64,000 nt of DNA. Origin: RYN-230 sp963814645. GTDB lineage: Bacteria > Actinomycetota > Actinomycetes > Streptosporangiales > Streptosporangiaceae. The stretch is taken from positions 2,604,001 through 2,668,000 of the forward strand of contig CAWFDX010000004.1 of the NCBI GenBank assembly GCA_963814645.1. Direction: 5' to 3'. Positions 23,533 through 32,715 of this stretch are shown one piece after another. Below the pieces are notes generated by a model, which did not search any database, was not told the DNA's origin, and worked only from the letters and a program-made list of their open reading frames with translations. The first letter of the stretch is position 1, and every line of letters begins with the position of its first letter. The position numbers and the translations under genes were made by a program.

Positions 23533-24750
23533 TCACTGGCTGGCGGCGGGCGGGCCGGTGTAGACGGCGCGCGGGCGCAGCGGGGTGCGGGCGGCGTACG
23601 CCTCCAGGCCGTGCGCCAGCCAGCCCGCCGTGCGGGCGATGGCGAAGATCGCCTCGCCCGCGCCGGTGATCATCCCCGCGCAGCTGGCCAGCAGGGCCAG
23701 GGCGAAGTCGATGTTCGGCTCGGGCAGCGCCCGCCGGTGCGTCTCGGCCAGCACGGCGTCGGCCACCGCCAGCCGGGGTGAGGCCGGCACGGCCCGCCGG
23801 ACCAGGGCCAGCAGCAGCCCGGCCCGCGGGTCGCCGGCCCGGTACACGAAGTGCCCAAGACCGGGTACCCGCTCGCCCCGGCGGAGGAGGTCACCGACCA
23901 CCCGCGGGGCGCCCACCGGGTCCTGCGCGGCGGCCAGCATGGCCTCGGCGCCCAGCGAGGCGCCGCCGTGCAGCGCACCGCCGAGCGCGCCCAGCCCGGT
24001 GGCGACCACGGCGTACGGGTCGGCCCGGACCGAGGCGGCGACCCGGGCGGCCAGCGTGGACGCGGCCAGTTCGTGGTCAGCCAGCAGCACCAGCGCGGCC
24101 CTGAGCGCGCCGAGCAGCCGGGCTGGCGGCGGGTCCGGGCACAGCTTGGGCCACAGCCGGCCGGCGATGCTGTCCCCCGGACTGGCCTGCCCGTCCCCGG
24201 CGGCGGGCAGGCAGTCCACCATGCCGCCGATGATGGCCTGCCCGGCCGCGATCACGGCTGGCGGGTCGAGGTGCAGCCGCAGCGGATCCGCCGCGGCCAG
24301 CGCGGGCACGATGACCTGGAGCCGCTCCAGCGGCAGCGTGCCCGGCGGCAGGGCCGCCTGGGCCGCGCTGCCCGCCTGGACCGCCTCCGGGGTGGCCCGC
24401 CACGGGCTGTCCGCGCTGGCCGCGGTCAGCGACCCGGTCCACAGCAGCGCGGCCACCTCCTCGAAGGCCCGGTCCCGGGCCAGGTCCAGCGCGTCGAGGC
24501 CGCGGAACCGCAGCGTGTCGTCGGTGATCTCGGTCAGCCCGGACTCGATGACCAGCCCGGTCATCCCGGGTGGCTGGCGCGGCCGGCCGCGGCGGGCCAG
24601 CTCGCCGACCTCGGCCGCGTCGAACAGGCTGATCTTTCCGCCGGTGCCGCGGCGCCGGGCGAGCACACCCCGGCTGACGTAGGAGTACAGCGTGGCCTGC
24701 TTGACGCCGAGCTGGCGGGCCGCCTCGGCCGCGTTGATCCACTCCGTCAC
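23533..24750 (-). CDS. Citrate synthase-family protein with N-terminal HTH
   Basis: 405 residues. The N-terminal 55 residues form a MerR/excisionase-like helix-turn-helix (WINAAEAARQLGVKQATLYSYVSRG), followed by a citrate synthase large domain. Catalytic elements are visible: GGALHGGASLGAEA with the first His, PGLGHFVYRAGDPRA with the second His and substrate Arg, and NIDFALALL with the catalytic Asp. Such HTH fusions are known among bacterial citrate synthases, but whether they act as enzyme, autorepressor or both is not established. GTG start. It is divergent from a homocitrate-synthase-like gene across a 96-base gap with a perfect palindrome. Confidence 0.88.
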   Translation of the reverse strand: MTEWINAAEAARQLGVKQATLYSYVSRGVLARRRGTGGKISLFDAAEVGELARRGRPRQPPGMTGLVIESGLTEITDDTLRFRGLDALDLARDRAFEEVAALLWTGSLTAASADSPWRATPEAVQAGSAAQAALPPGTLPLERLQVIVPALAAADPLRLHLDPPAVIAAGQAIIGGMVDCLPAAGDGQASPGDSIAGRLWPKLCPDPPPARLLGALRAALVLLADHELAASTLAARVAASVRADPYAVVATGLGALGGALHGGASLGAEAMLAAAQDPVGAPRVVGDLLRRGERVPGLGHFVYRAGDPRAGLLLALVRRAVPASPRLAVADAVLAETHRRALPEPNIDFALALLASCAGMITGAGEAIFAIARTAGWLAHGLEAYAARTPLRPRAVYTGPPAASQ

Positions 24751-24792
24751 CGGTCACTCCCTGTCCCGTCGCTGGTAACACGCTATCTGCTT

Positions 24793-24818
24793 ACATTGAT
24801 TTAAATCAACATTGATGC
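24793..24818. promoter_or_regulatory. Palindromic operator between citrate synthase and homocitrate synthase genes
   Basis: TTGATTTAAATCAA at 24796-24809 is a perfect 14-base palindrome. ACATTGAT occurs directly repeated on its left (24793-24800) and again just to its right (from about 24809). It is a strongly AT-rich island in GC-rich DNA, midway between two divergent starts, and one of the two genes encodes a DNA-binding HTH. This makes an autoregulatory operator very plausible, although binding is inferred. Confidence 0.65.
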
Positions 24819-24846
24819 GCATAGACGAAACTGTCATCGTGGTGGC

Positions 24847-26076
24847 ATGCCAGCCATTCACTTCCTCGACGTGACCAACCGCGACGGCGTGCAGACGGCC
24901 CGGACCGGGCTGTCCAAGTTCGGCAAGACGATGGTCAACTTCTACCTGGCCAAACTCGGTGTGGCCCAGTCCGAGCTGGGCTTCCCGTTCCTGTTCCATG
25001 AGGTGCCGTACATCCGGGCCAACGTGGCGCTGGCCGGGGCCGGGGCGTTCGGCCCGCTCCGGCTGTCCGGCTGGTGCCGGGCGGTGCCCAGTGACGTCGA
25101 GGCGGCGGCGCCGCTCGGCCTGCGGCACTACAACCTGTCCATCTCCACCTCGGACCAGATGATCGCGCACAAATTCCGCGGCAAGCTGGACCGCGCGTCG
25201 ATCATCCGCGAGATGACCGCGGCGGTGCGGGCGGCCCGGGACGGCGGCGCGCAGACCATCGGGGTGAACGCCGAGGACGGGTCACGGACCGACGACGGGT
25301 TCCTGCTCGAGTTCGCCACCGCCGCCCGGGAGGCCGGCGCGGACCGGGTGCGCTACTGCGACACGATCGGCGGCGACACCCCGGAGCGGATCCGGGAGCG
25401 GTTCGCCAAGCTAGCCTCCGCGGTGCGCGTCCCGGTTGAGACGCACTGCCACAACGACCTGGGCATGGCCGTGGCCAACTCGGTGTCCGGCGCGCTCGGC
25501 GACCTGGACGCGGGCCAGGACGCCTGGGTCAACACCTGCGTCAACGGGATCGGCGAGCGGGCCGGGAACGCGGACCTGCTGTCCTGCATCCTGGCCCTGC
25601 GGCACGGCTTCGGGCTGGCTGGGAAGGCCGTCATCGGCGACCCGATCGACCTGTCCTGGGCCCGCCGGTTCGGGCTGTGGGCCAGTTACGCGTTCGGCCA
25701 GCCGCTGCCGCAGAACCAGCCCGGCAGCGGGCGGAACGCGTTCGCGCACGAGTCCGGCATCCACGCCGACGGCGCGCTCAAGGACCGGAACAACTACGAG
25801 CTGTACGACGACAGCACCCTCGGGCCGTTCCCGGCGGACTGGTTCGCTCAGGCCGGGCGGGTGGTGCTGACCGGTGAGTACGGCGGCAAGGCCGGGTTCC
25901 GGCACGTGCTTGAGTCGCTCGGCATCGAGATCGCGGCCGGCGATGAGGACCTGGTGTTCGCCCTGGTCCAGCTGTGCGCGTCAGCCACCGGCAAGCCGCT
26001 GACCGACGACGAGCTCCGGCTTATCGGCAGCTACCCGCACCAGCTGGCGCAGCTGTACCCCGGGTACCTGAGCTGA
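24847..26076 (+). CDS. Homocitrate synthase/isopropylmalate synthase-like HMGL enzyme
   Basis: 409-residue TIM-barrel Claisen-condensing enzyme of the LeuA/NifV/CimA family, joining acetyl-CoA to a 2-oxo acid. Signatures: LDVTNRDGVQTA (metal/substrate loop), ETHCHNDLGMAVANS (HxH metal ligands), NTCVNGIGERAGNADL and AHESGIHADGALKD. The LeuA C-terminal allosteric domain is missing, so size and layout fit homocitrate synthase or Re-citrate synthase better than isopropylmalate synthase. The divergent neighbour is a citrate synthase, hinting at a related acetyl-CoA plus 2-oxo acid reaction. Exact substrate not decidable. Confidence 0.8.
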   Translation: MPAIHFLDVTNRDGVQTARTGLSKFGKTMVNFYLAKLGVAQSELGFPFLFHEVPYIRANVALAGAGAFGPLRLSGWCRAVPSDVEAAAPLGLRHYNLSISTSDQMIAHKFRGKLDRASIIREMTAAVRAARDGGAQTIGVNAEDGSRTDDGFLLEFATAAREAGADRVRYCDTIGGDTPERIRERFAKLASAVRVPVETHCHNDLGMAVANSVSGALGDLDAGQDAWVNTCVNGIGERAGNADLLSCILALRHGFGLAGKAVIGDPIDLSWARRFGLWASYAFGQPLPQNQPGSGRNAFAHESGIHADGALKDRNNYELYDDSTLGPFPADWFAQAGRVVLTGEYGGKAGFRHVLESLGIEIAAGDEDLVFALVQLCASATGKPLTDDELRLIGSYPHQLAQLYPGYLS

Positions 26077-26262
26077 TCAGGGGATCTGGCGGCGGCGGAT
26101 CCCCTTGAGGCGGCGCCGCTGCGACGGGTCAAGGGCCAGGTACATGCCGACCGGGATACCGATCGCCAGCACGATCACCGCGATGGCCAGCCACGGGCTG
26201 ACCAGGAACAAGATAAGGCCGAGCACGATCCCGGCGATCGCGAGCTTCATCCGACCGGACAA
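26077..26262 (-). CDS. Small membrane protein, TTG start
   Basis: 61 residues. Two close hydrophobic stretches (LAIAGIVLGLILFLVSPWLAIAV and IVLAIGIPVGMYLAL) form a hairpin, followed by a basic tail (SQRRRLKGIRRRQIP). The start is the TTG at 26262, because a perfect AGGAGG lies exactly six bases upstream on the minus strand; the ATG at 26250 has only poor spacing, and longer versions add a basic non-membrane leader. It is convergent with the homocitrate-synthase-like gene, whose stop it abuts. Function unknown. Confidence 0.7.
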   Translation of the reverse strand: MSGRMKLAIAGIVLGLILFLVSPWLAIAVIVLAIGIPVGMYLALDPSQRRRLKGIRRRQIP

Positions 26263-26398
26263 CTTCTGCCTCCTAGGGCGGCACCGTTTGCGCTTCCCCG
26301 GCTGGCTCGAACGACCCAACCGCACCACATCCGTGCCTGCCATGTAGAACGCTGGCCGGCCCGCAGGTAGTTCCGCGGCCGGCTAGTTCTGTGCTGGC

Positions 26399-26422
26399 GC
26401 CCAGGCTGCCTGCAGCCTGGGC
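26399..26422. promoter_or_regulatory. Perfect 10-bp hairpin in a divergent intergenic region
   Basis: GCCCAGGCTG (26399-26408), a four-base loop, then CAGCCTGGGC (26413-26422); flanking GCTGG/CCAGC can extend the stem with a bulge. It sits in the 260-base gap between the divergent small membrane protein and HhH-GPD genes, where a terminator is not expected. An operator or 5'-UTR structure is more likely. I see nothing else defined in this gap apart from the AGGAGG at 26510-26515 serving the HhH-GPD gene. Confidence 0.4.
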
Positions 26423-26522
26423 CAGCGCGCACCGCGTGTCCAGGCTAGCTGGCTCGCGGACCCGAAGTCGCGGGCCCGGCGCGGGCCGGCCAGGATGGCC
26501 GCAGTGATCAGGAGGACCCGCC

Positions 26523-27098
26523 ATGAGCATTTCGCTGCCCATCGACCAGGACGCCAACGAGCTGCTGTCCCGCGATCCGATCGCGCTGCTCATCGGCATG
26601 CTGCTGGATCAGCAGGTACCGCTGGAGAAGGCGTTCAGCGGGCCACGTGATCTGGTGCGCAGGCTGGGCCACGAGCCGACCGCGGCGGAACTGGCCGGCT
26701 ACGACCCGGACGCGCTGGCCACGGTGTTCAGCGAGCGGCCGGCCCTGCACCGCTACCCCAGGGCCATGGCGGCCCGGACGCAGGACCTGGCCCGGCTCGT
26801 CGTGCACAAGTACGGCGGCGACGCGGCGCAGCTGTGGCAGGGCGCGGGCACCGGCCAGGAGCTCGTCCGGCGCATCGCCGAACTGCCCGGCTTCGGCCCG
26901 GTCAAGGCGCAGATCTTCGCCGCGCTGCTGGGCAAGCAGCTCGGGGTGCGGCCGCCCGGGTGGCGGGAGGCGGCCGGCCCGTTCGGCCAGGATGGCTCCC
27001 GGGTGTCGGTCGCGGACATCACCGACGACGACTCGCTGACCGAGGTCCGCGCTTACAAGCAGCGGCTCAAGGCGGCCGCCAAGGCGGCCCGCACGTAG
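26523..27098 (+). CDS. HhH-GPD-family protein, base-excision-repair-like
   Basis: 191 residues, matching the actinobacterial HhH-GPD subfamily of about this size. The N-terminal half is helical (PIALLIGMLLDQQVPLEKAFSGP, DLVRRLGHEPTAAEL). The helix-hairpin-helix is RRIAELPGFGPVKAQIFAALLGKQLGV, with LPGFGPVKA as hairpin. The Lys of bifunctional glycosylases is not obvious, so glycosylase activity is uncertain. No Fe-S cysteines. AGGAGG is seven bases before the ATG. Probable DNA-repair function inferred from fold. Confidence 0.85.
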   Translation: MSISLPIDQDANELLSRDPIALLIGMLLDQQVPLEKAFSGPRDLVRRLGHEPTAAELAGYDPDALATVFSERPALHRYPRAMAARTQDLARLVVHKYGGDAAQLWQGAGTGQELVRRIAELPGFGPVKAQIFAALLGKQLGVRPPGWREAAGPFGQDGSRVSVADITDDDSLTEVRAYKQRLKAAAKAART

Positions 27099-27202
27099 CT
27101 GACCTGCGAGTTCTCGTCTCGGCCATCACAATTCGTAGTAGGGTAATTACCAGCGGTGTTTAGCAGTTGGCTGGCGGTGGTAGCCGGGATCGGTGGCAGC
27201 AC

Positions 27203-29503
27203 ATGGGGAAGGCCTTCGGCCTGCGGGGGCGGGCAGCCCTGGCTGCTGTGCTATCGCTGCTCGTGACAGCAGCCGCGCTGGCGGTAGCGCTGGCCGCGGC
27301 GGCCGGGGCGCGCAGCGCCGGCCGCGAGCTGTCCAGCCGGCTGGTCCCCGCGGCCGGGGCGGCCGGGGCGCTGCTCGACCGGTACACCGCCGAGCAGGTC
27401 GCGCTGCGCAACTACGTGACCAGTGCGAAGCCGGCCGACCTGGTGCCGTTCCAGCAGGCAGCCGCGCAGATCCCGGCCCTGCAGGCCCAGCTGGCCCGGC
27501 TGGTGGCCGGGTACCGCCAGATGCCGGCCACCCTGGCCGCGGCGGAGGCCGCGCAGCGGGCCTGGCTGACCAAGGTGGCCGCGCCGCAACTGGCCGCCAT
27601 GCGGCGCGGCGATGCGGCCCGGGCCCGCACCCTGCAGGGCAACATCCCGTACACCCGGCCGTTCACGCTGGCCGTGCGGAACCGGGTCGCGCTACTCCAG
27701 GTCCAGGTCACGCACGGCCAGGCGATGGTCACCAACCGCCTGATCCACGCCCAGCAAGTGCTGGTCGGGGCGCTCATCGCGATGGGCGTGGTGGTGGCCG
27801 TGATCGCGGCGGGCGGATTCTACGTGGTGCGCCGCTGGCTGCTGGTCCCGTTCGCCATCGTCCGCCGGGCCGCCGACCGGGTGGCCGCGGGCGACTACGC
27901 GGCCACCGTGCCCACGGCCGGCCCGGCGGAACTCGCCGCCCTGAGCCGCAGCACCGAGCTGATGCGGATCAGGCTGGTCACCGCGCTGGGCGAGGCCGAG
28001 GCGGCCGAGGAAAAGTTCCGCCGCCTGTTCGACGCGGCCCCGGACGCCACGCTCACCGTGGCCGAGGACCGGACCATCCTGATGGCCAACGCCCAGGCCG
28101 AGCTCATGTTCGGCTACGACCCCGGCGAACTGGCCGGCCAGCGCGCCGACGCGCTGCTGCCCGGCGCGGCCGAGGCACCCGACGATCATCTCGCCCAGCT
28201 GGTCAATACCCCCCGGCCGGGCGCCCTGCAGACCACCGCCGTGGCCCGGGACGGACACCAGTTCCCGGTCGAGTCCACAGTGACCGCGCTGCCCGCCGGA
28301 ACCGGGGTGATCGGCCTGGTGTCGCTGCGCGACATCTCCGAACGGCTGGCTGCCCAGGCCGAAGCCGAGCGGCTGCGCTCGGTCGCCGAGCGGGAACGCT
28401 ATCAGCGGTGGCTGGAGCAGTCGCAGCGGATGGAAAGCCTGGGCCAGCTGGTCGGCGGCGTCGCGCATGACTTCAACAACCTGCTCGGCGTGATCACGGG
28501 CTACACCGCGTTCATCACCGAGCAGGCGGCCGGCCTGGCCGACCGCCAGCAGCGCGACGACATGCTCGGCGACGTGCAGCAGGTCAGCGGGGCCGCGCAG
28601 CGGGCCACGGCGCTGACCCGCCAGTTGCTCACCTTCGCCCGCCGGGACATCGTGCACCCGCAGGTACTCGACGTTAACCAGGTCATCAGCAACACCGAGC
28701 ACCTGCTCCGGCGCACCCTGGGCGAGCAGGTCGAACTGGCGGTCAACCTGGCGGCCAGCCTGCCGCCGGTGCTGGCCGATCCGGGCCAGCTCGACCAGAT
28801 CCTGATCAACTTGGCGGTCAACGCCCGGGACGCCATGCCCGGTGGCGGCAAGCTCACCATTGACACGGCCAGCCTGGCCGTCGATGACACCTACGCCACG
28901 GACCGGACCGGCCCGGCCTGAGCCCGGGCCAGTACGTGCGGATCCGGGTGTCCGACACCGGCACCGGCATGGACCCGCAGACGGTGGCGCACGCGTTCGA
29001 GCCGTTCTACACGACCAAGCCGGCTGGCCAGGGCACCGGCCTGGGCCTGGCCACCGTGCACGGCATCATCACCCGGGCCGGCGGCTACACGCAGATCTAC
29101 TCCGAACCCGGGCTGGGCACCACCATTACCGCGCTGCTCCCGGTCACCGACAAGACGGCCGTCGAGACCGGCCCGGCTGATCCACCGGATACTGGACCGG
29201 CACGGATACCACGTCATCACCGTGACCACCCCGGAGGACGCGCTGCGCCGGGCCCGCGACCTGAGCCAGCCCATCGACCTGCTGCTCACCGACGCGATCA
29301 TGCCCGGGCTGCTCGGCAACGAACTGGCCGCCCGGATCCGGGCGCTGCGCCCTGGCCTGCCGGTGGTCTACATGTCCGGCTACGCCCAGCCCATCCTGGA
29401 CACCCAGGGCGCCCTTGACCCGCACAGCGATCTGCTGGAAAAGCCGTTCGCGGAAACCACCCTGCTAACCCGGGTGCAGCGCGCCATGCACGGGCGCAGT
29501 TGA
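27203..29503 (+). pseudogene. Hybrid sensor histidine kinase, disrupted at two places
   Basis: Parts occur in order: TM1 (AALAAVLSLLVTAAALAVALAAA), a CHASE3-like extracytoplasmic region, TM2 (LVGALIAMGVVVAVIAAGGFYVV), HAMP, PAS (FRRLFDAAPDATLTVAEDR), HisKA with phospho-acceptor His in GGVAHDFNNLLG, and the ATPase N box (ILINLAVNARDAMPGGGKL). The frame then ends at 28921. The rest of the ATPase (SDTGTGMD, GQGTGLGLATVHG) continues from 28918 in another frame. Near 29170 the frame changes again into a receiver (LLLTDAIMPG, LLEKPF) that lacks its first strand and acidic pocket. The start is placed at the ATG; a TTG at 27167 is possible. As read it cannot make a complete kinase. Confidence 0.8.
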
Positions 29504-29517
29504 TCTAGTCTGCCTGC

Positions 29518-30111
29518 GTGACAGACGCAGATTTCGCGACGGCCAGGACCGCTCGGGTCTCGGTGCTGCATGACGGGTATGCGCGCGAGGACACCGGCGG
29601 TGAGCGGGTCGGCAGCACGGTCACCCTGATCATGGACGCCGGGCGGGTGATCGTGGTCAACCCGGGCATGGTGTCCGGCCGGGACGCCCTGCTCGATGCG
29701 CTGGCCGGGCACGGGCCCGGCCCGGATGACGTGACCGACGTGGTGTTCAGCCACCACCATCCGGACCACACCGTAAACGCGGCCCTGTTCCCCCGGGCCA
29801 CCATTCACGATCACTGGGCCAGCTACCAGGGCGACCTGTGGATCGGCCGGGATCCGGGCGACTTCCAGCTCACCCCGTCGGTGCGGCTGATCGCCACCCC
29901 CGGGCACACCGCCGAGGACATCACCACGCTGGCCGCCACCCCGGACGGCGTCTACGCCTGCACCCATGCCTGGTGGGGCCCGGACGGCCCGGACCAGGAC
30001 CCGCTGGCCACCGACCAGGCCGCGCTGGACGCGAGCCGCCGCCGGATCCTCGCGGTGGCCACGGTGATCGTCCCCGGCCACGGCCCCGCGTTCCGCCCGG
30101 CCACGGGGTGA
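29518..30111 (+). CDS. MBL-fold metallo-hydrolase
   Basis: 197 residues, short metallo-beta-lactamase fold. The metal motif is FSHHHPDHTVNAAL (HxHxDH), followed by TPGHTAEDITTLAATPDGVYACTHAWW and IVPGHGPAF with the last His. Layout resembles MBLAC1-like hydrolases rather than glyoxalase II. No signal peptide, hence cytoplasmic. GTG start 14 bases after the disrupted kinase. Substrate unknown. Confidence 0.88.
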   Translation: MTDADFATARTARVSVLHDGYAREDTGGERVGSTVTLIMDAGRVIVVNPGMVSGRDALLDALAGHGPGPDDVTDVVFSHHHPDHTVNAALFPRATIHDHWASYQGDLWIGRDPGDFQLTPSVRLIATPGHTAEDITTLAATPDGVYACTHAWWGPDGPDQDPLATDQAALDASRRRILAVATVIVPGHGPAFRPATG

Positions 30112-30128
30112 GGATCAGCGCGTAACGG

Positions 30129-30860
30129 TCAGACGGCGTCGCCTTTGAGGGAGAACTGGGACAGGCGGCGAGCGGCCAGGACCAGCGTGACCGCGGTGAC
30201 GATCGCGCCCATGACCACGGCGGTCACGACGCCGAGGTGCGCGTTCAGGTAGCTGTCCGAGGCGATCGAGTTGGCGATGCCCAGCGAGTACTGCTCCACG
30301 GACAGGATCCGGGCGCCGCTGACGAAGTTGCCCAGCAGCGACTCCCAGACCAGCAGGTAGAGCAGGCCCACGGCGATGGCCCGCGTGGTCAGCACGGAGA
30401 TCATCACGAACACGGCGTTGTAGATCACCGAGCCGGCCAGCGCGCCGACGAACAGCCCGCCGGCCAGCCGGGTCACCCCACCGGTGGCGATCACCGCCGC
30501 GATGAGCACCGGCACCGCCACGAAGAGCATGGTGAGCACGGACCCGACGGCGAACTTGCTCAAGATCACCGTGGACCGGCGGACCGGCGTGGCCAGCAGG
30601 TGCACCACGCTGCCATCGTCGATTTCCGCGCCGAGCACGCTGGTGCCGATGATCAGCGCGGTGAGCGGCAGCACCACCGAGAAGCCGAAGATGCCGAGGA
30701 TGGTGCTGGGCCAGTGCGGCGCGACCGGATGGGCGAGCTTGAGCAGCGCGGTGACCAGCACCAGGATGACCGGCGGGAGGGCGAACAGGAAGGCGCGCTT
30801 GCGGCCCATGGTCGCCCGCACCGTGATCGAGGCGACCGTGCCGGCTTGACTGGAGAACAC
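30129..30860 (-). CDS. ABC-2-type transporter permease
   Basis: 243 residues with six hydrophobic segments (FLFALPPVILVLVTALLKL, ILGIFGFSVVLPLTALIIGTSVLG, VLTMLFVAVPVLIAAVIATGG, GLFVGALAGSVIYNAVFVMISVL, AIAVGLLYLLVWESLLGNF, GVVTAVVMGAIVTAVTLVLAA). The GAEIDDGSVVHLLATPVRRSTVILSKF loop is typical of NosY-like ABC-2 permeases. It is the last gene of a four-gene operon and works with the ATPase 14 bases upstream. GTG start. Confidence 0.88.
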   Translation of the reverse strand: MFSSQAGTVASITVRATMGRKRAFLFALPPVILVLVTALLKLAHPVAPHWPSTILGIFGFSVVLPLTALIIGTSVLGAEIDDGSVVHLLATPVRRSTVILSKFAVGSVLTMLFVAVPVLIAAVIATGGVTRLAGGLFVGALAGSVIYNAVFVMISVLTTRAIAVGLLYLLVWESLLGNFVSGARILSVEQYSLGIANSIASDSYLNAHLGVVTAVVMGAIVTAVTLVLAARRLSQFSLKGDAV

Positions 30861-30874
30861 GTCGGCTGGTCCTT

Positions 30875-31786
30875 TCAGGATTCCACGAGGTAGGCGAAGA
30901 CGCTCTCCAGCGACTCGTCCTCGGGCTGCAGGGCGCGGAGCTGCACGCCCTGCTCCCGGGTCAGCCCGGCGACCTGGCGGCTGAACGCGCCGTAGTCGGA
31001 CGCCTTGACCTGGAGGCCGCCGCTGGTCATCTCGACGCCGGTCACCGCCGGGCTGCCGATCAGCGCCGAGCCGATCCGCCGGTCGTCGGAGGTGTGCAGC
31101 AGGAACACGTGTGGCCGGCTGGTCATCAGCCGCCGGATGGCCCGGAAGTCGCCGGACGCGGCCAGCCGGCCGGCCACGATCACCTGGATGGTGCCGGACA
31201 GCCGCTCCACCTCTTCCAGGATGTGCGAGCTGAACAGGATGGTCCGGCCCTCGTCGCCGAGCGTCTCGAGCAGGTCCATCATGTGCAGCCGCTGCCGCGG
31301 GTCCATCCCGTTGAACGGCTCGTCGAGCAGCAGCAGTTCGGGGTCGTGCACCAGCGCGGCGGCCACCTTGATCCGCTGCCGCATGCCCTTGGAGTAGGTG
31401 GAGATCCGCCGGTGCTGCACGTCGGCCATCTCCACGATGCCGGTGGCCCGGTCCGCGGCCCGGTCCGGGTCGGGCAGCTTGTGCAGCCGGGCGGTGGCCC
31501 GGACGAACTCCTGCCCGGTCAGGAAGCCATAGACCGACGGCCGCTCGGGTACCAGGCCGAGCTGGCGGTAGATGTCCGGGTTCTGCCAGCTGGGCACGCC
31601 CGCCACGGTCAGCTCGCCGCGGGACGGCTCCAGGAAGCCGGAGATCAGGTGCAGCAGGGTGGACTTGCCGGCCCCGTTCGGGCCGAGCAGGCCGGTGACC
31701 CCCGGCCCGATACTCATCGTGATGTCGTTGACCGCCACTACGTTGCCGTACCAGCGGGACACGTTGTTCAGCTCGATCGTGCTCAT
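30875..31786 (-). CDS. ABC transporter ATP-binding protein
   Basis: 303 residues. Nucleotide-binding motifs: Walker A GPNGAGKST, signature-like YSKGMRQRIKVAAAL, Walker B LLLLDEPFNG followed by MDPRQRLHMM, and the switch His in SSHILEEVERL. The C-terminal 80 residues form the extra domain often seen in ABC-2 export ATPases. Translationally coupled to the upstream permease by an ATGA overlap and followed by the second permease. Substrate of the exporter unknown. Confidence 0.92.
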   Translation of the reverse strand: MSTIELNNVSRWYGNVVAVNDITMSIGPGVTGLLGPNGAGKSTLLHLISGFLEPSRGELTVAGVPSWQNPDIYRQLGLVPERPSVYGFLTGQEFVRATARLHKLPDPDRAADRATGIVEMADVQHRRISTYSKGMRQRIKVAAALVHDPELLLLDEPFNGMDPRQRLHMMDLLETLGDEGRTILFSSHILEEVERLSGTIQVIVAGRLAASGDFRAIRRLMTSRPHVFLLHTSDDRRIGSALIGSPAVTGVEMTSGGLQVKASDYGAFSRQVAGLTREQGVQLRALQPEDESLESVFAYLVES

Positions 31787-32715
31787 GAGATGGACGCCTT
31801 CCGGTACCGGGTGGCCAGGATGCCGAGCGCGGCCGCCAGCAGCAGCAGGAACATCACCCCGTACAGCGGCCCGTAGCCGCCCGGCGGCGGGATCGGCCCG
31901 CGCGAGGTGCCACCTAGCCACTGCCGCACCCCGTCCACCGTGGTGAACGGGCTGACCAGGCCGGACAGCCGCGCCCCGGCGGGGGCTGGCCCGGGTGCCG
32001 CGGCCAGCGGGCCGCGGCCGCGGGCGCCGCCGATGTTGTCGAGCAGCCCGGCCAGGATCCAGGTGAGGAAGAAGTAGATGGCGATGGACCCGGTGGCGTA
32101 GGCCCGCCGCCCGGTCAGCGAGGCCAGCGCCAGCCCGATCGCGGCGAGCAGCACCGCCCACAGCACGCCGACCAGCAGGCCGGGGATCAGCGCTTTTGTC
32201 TGATCCCAGATCGCGCCCGGCCCGTGCGCTTGCGTGATCGTGCCCAGGTAGAGCAGCAGCAGCGGGATCTCGATCAGCGCCAGGCAGGCCAGGGTGAACG
32301 CGATCAGCTTGGCCAGCGGGTAGTCCAGCCGGCGCAGTGGCCGGCAGAAGTACAGCGGCAGCACGTGGCTGCGCAGGTCACGGGAGACCAGCTCGGGCGC
32401 CTGGGCCGCGACGAAGATGATCATCACCAGCACGCGGAGCTGGAACAGGTAGGTGTCGTACGGCACCAGGCGGTGGCCGCCCTGGGCTATCGAGACCGCG
32501 TTGGCCACCGCGGGCAGGCACATCACCACGAACATGAGAACTGGGATGATCTTCGCCTTGGCGCCCCGGCCGATGCCGACCGACGATCGCAGGCTGTGCC
32601 AGACCAGCGCGCGGACGATGCCGGGGCGGCCCAGCCGCGGGCCGGTGTAGCGCCGGTAGCCGATGTCGTGGATGACCCCGCCGGACGTGCCCAGCGCGCC
32701 GTTTTCCGCGGTCAT
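31783..32715 (-). CDS. ABC transporter permease
   Basis: 310 residues. Opens with the GGVIHDIGYRRYTGPRLGR motif found in a family of actinobacterial ABC permeases, then membrane segments at IIPVLMFVVMCLPAVANAV, LVMIIFVAAQAPELVSRDLR, LIAFTLACLALIEIPLLLLYL, LLVGVLWAVLLAAIGLALASL, YATGSIAIYFFLTWILAGLL and LYGVMFLLLLAAALGIL. A Gly/Pro/Ala-rich loop lies before the last helix. It overlaps both neighbouring ATPase genes by four bases, so the two ATPases and two permeases are probably one transcript. Confidence 0.88.
   Translation of the reverse strand: MTAENGALGTSGGVIHDIGYRRYTGPRLGRPGIVRALVWHSLRSSVGIGRGAKAKIIPVLMFVVMCLPAVANAVSIAQGGHRLVPYDTYLFQLRVLVMIIFVAAQAPELVSRDLRSHVLPLYFCRPLRRLDYPLAKLIAFTLACLALIEIPLLLLYLGTITQAHGPGAIWDQTKALIPGLLVGVLWAVLLAAIGLALASLTGRRAYATGSIAIYFFLTWILAGLLDNIGGARGRGPLAAAPGPAPAGARLSGLVSPFTTVDGVRQWLGGTSRGPIPPPGGYGPLYGVMFLLLLAAALGILATRYRKASIS

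Noticed and set aside
26399..26422. Intrinsic terminator at the 10-bp hairpin
   Set aside because: It lies between divergent genes and has no T-tract, so a terminator role is unlikely.
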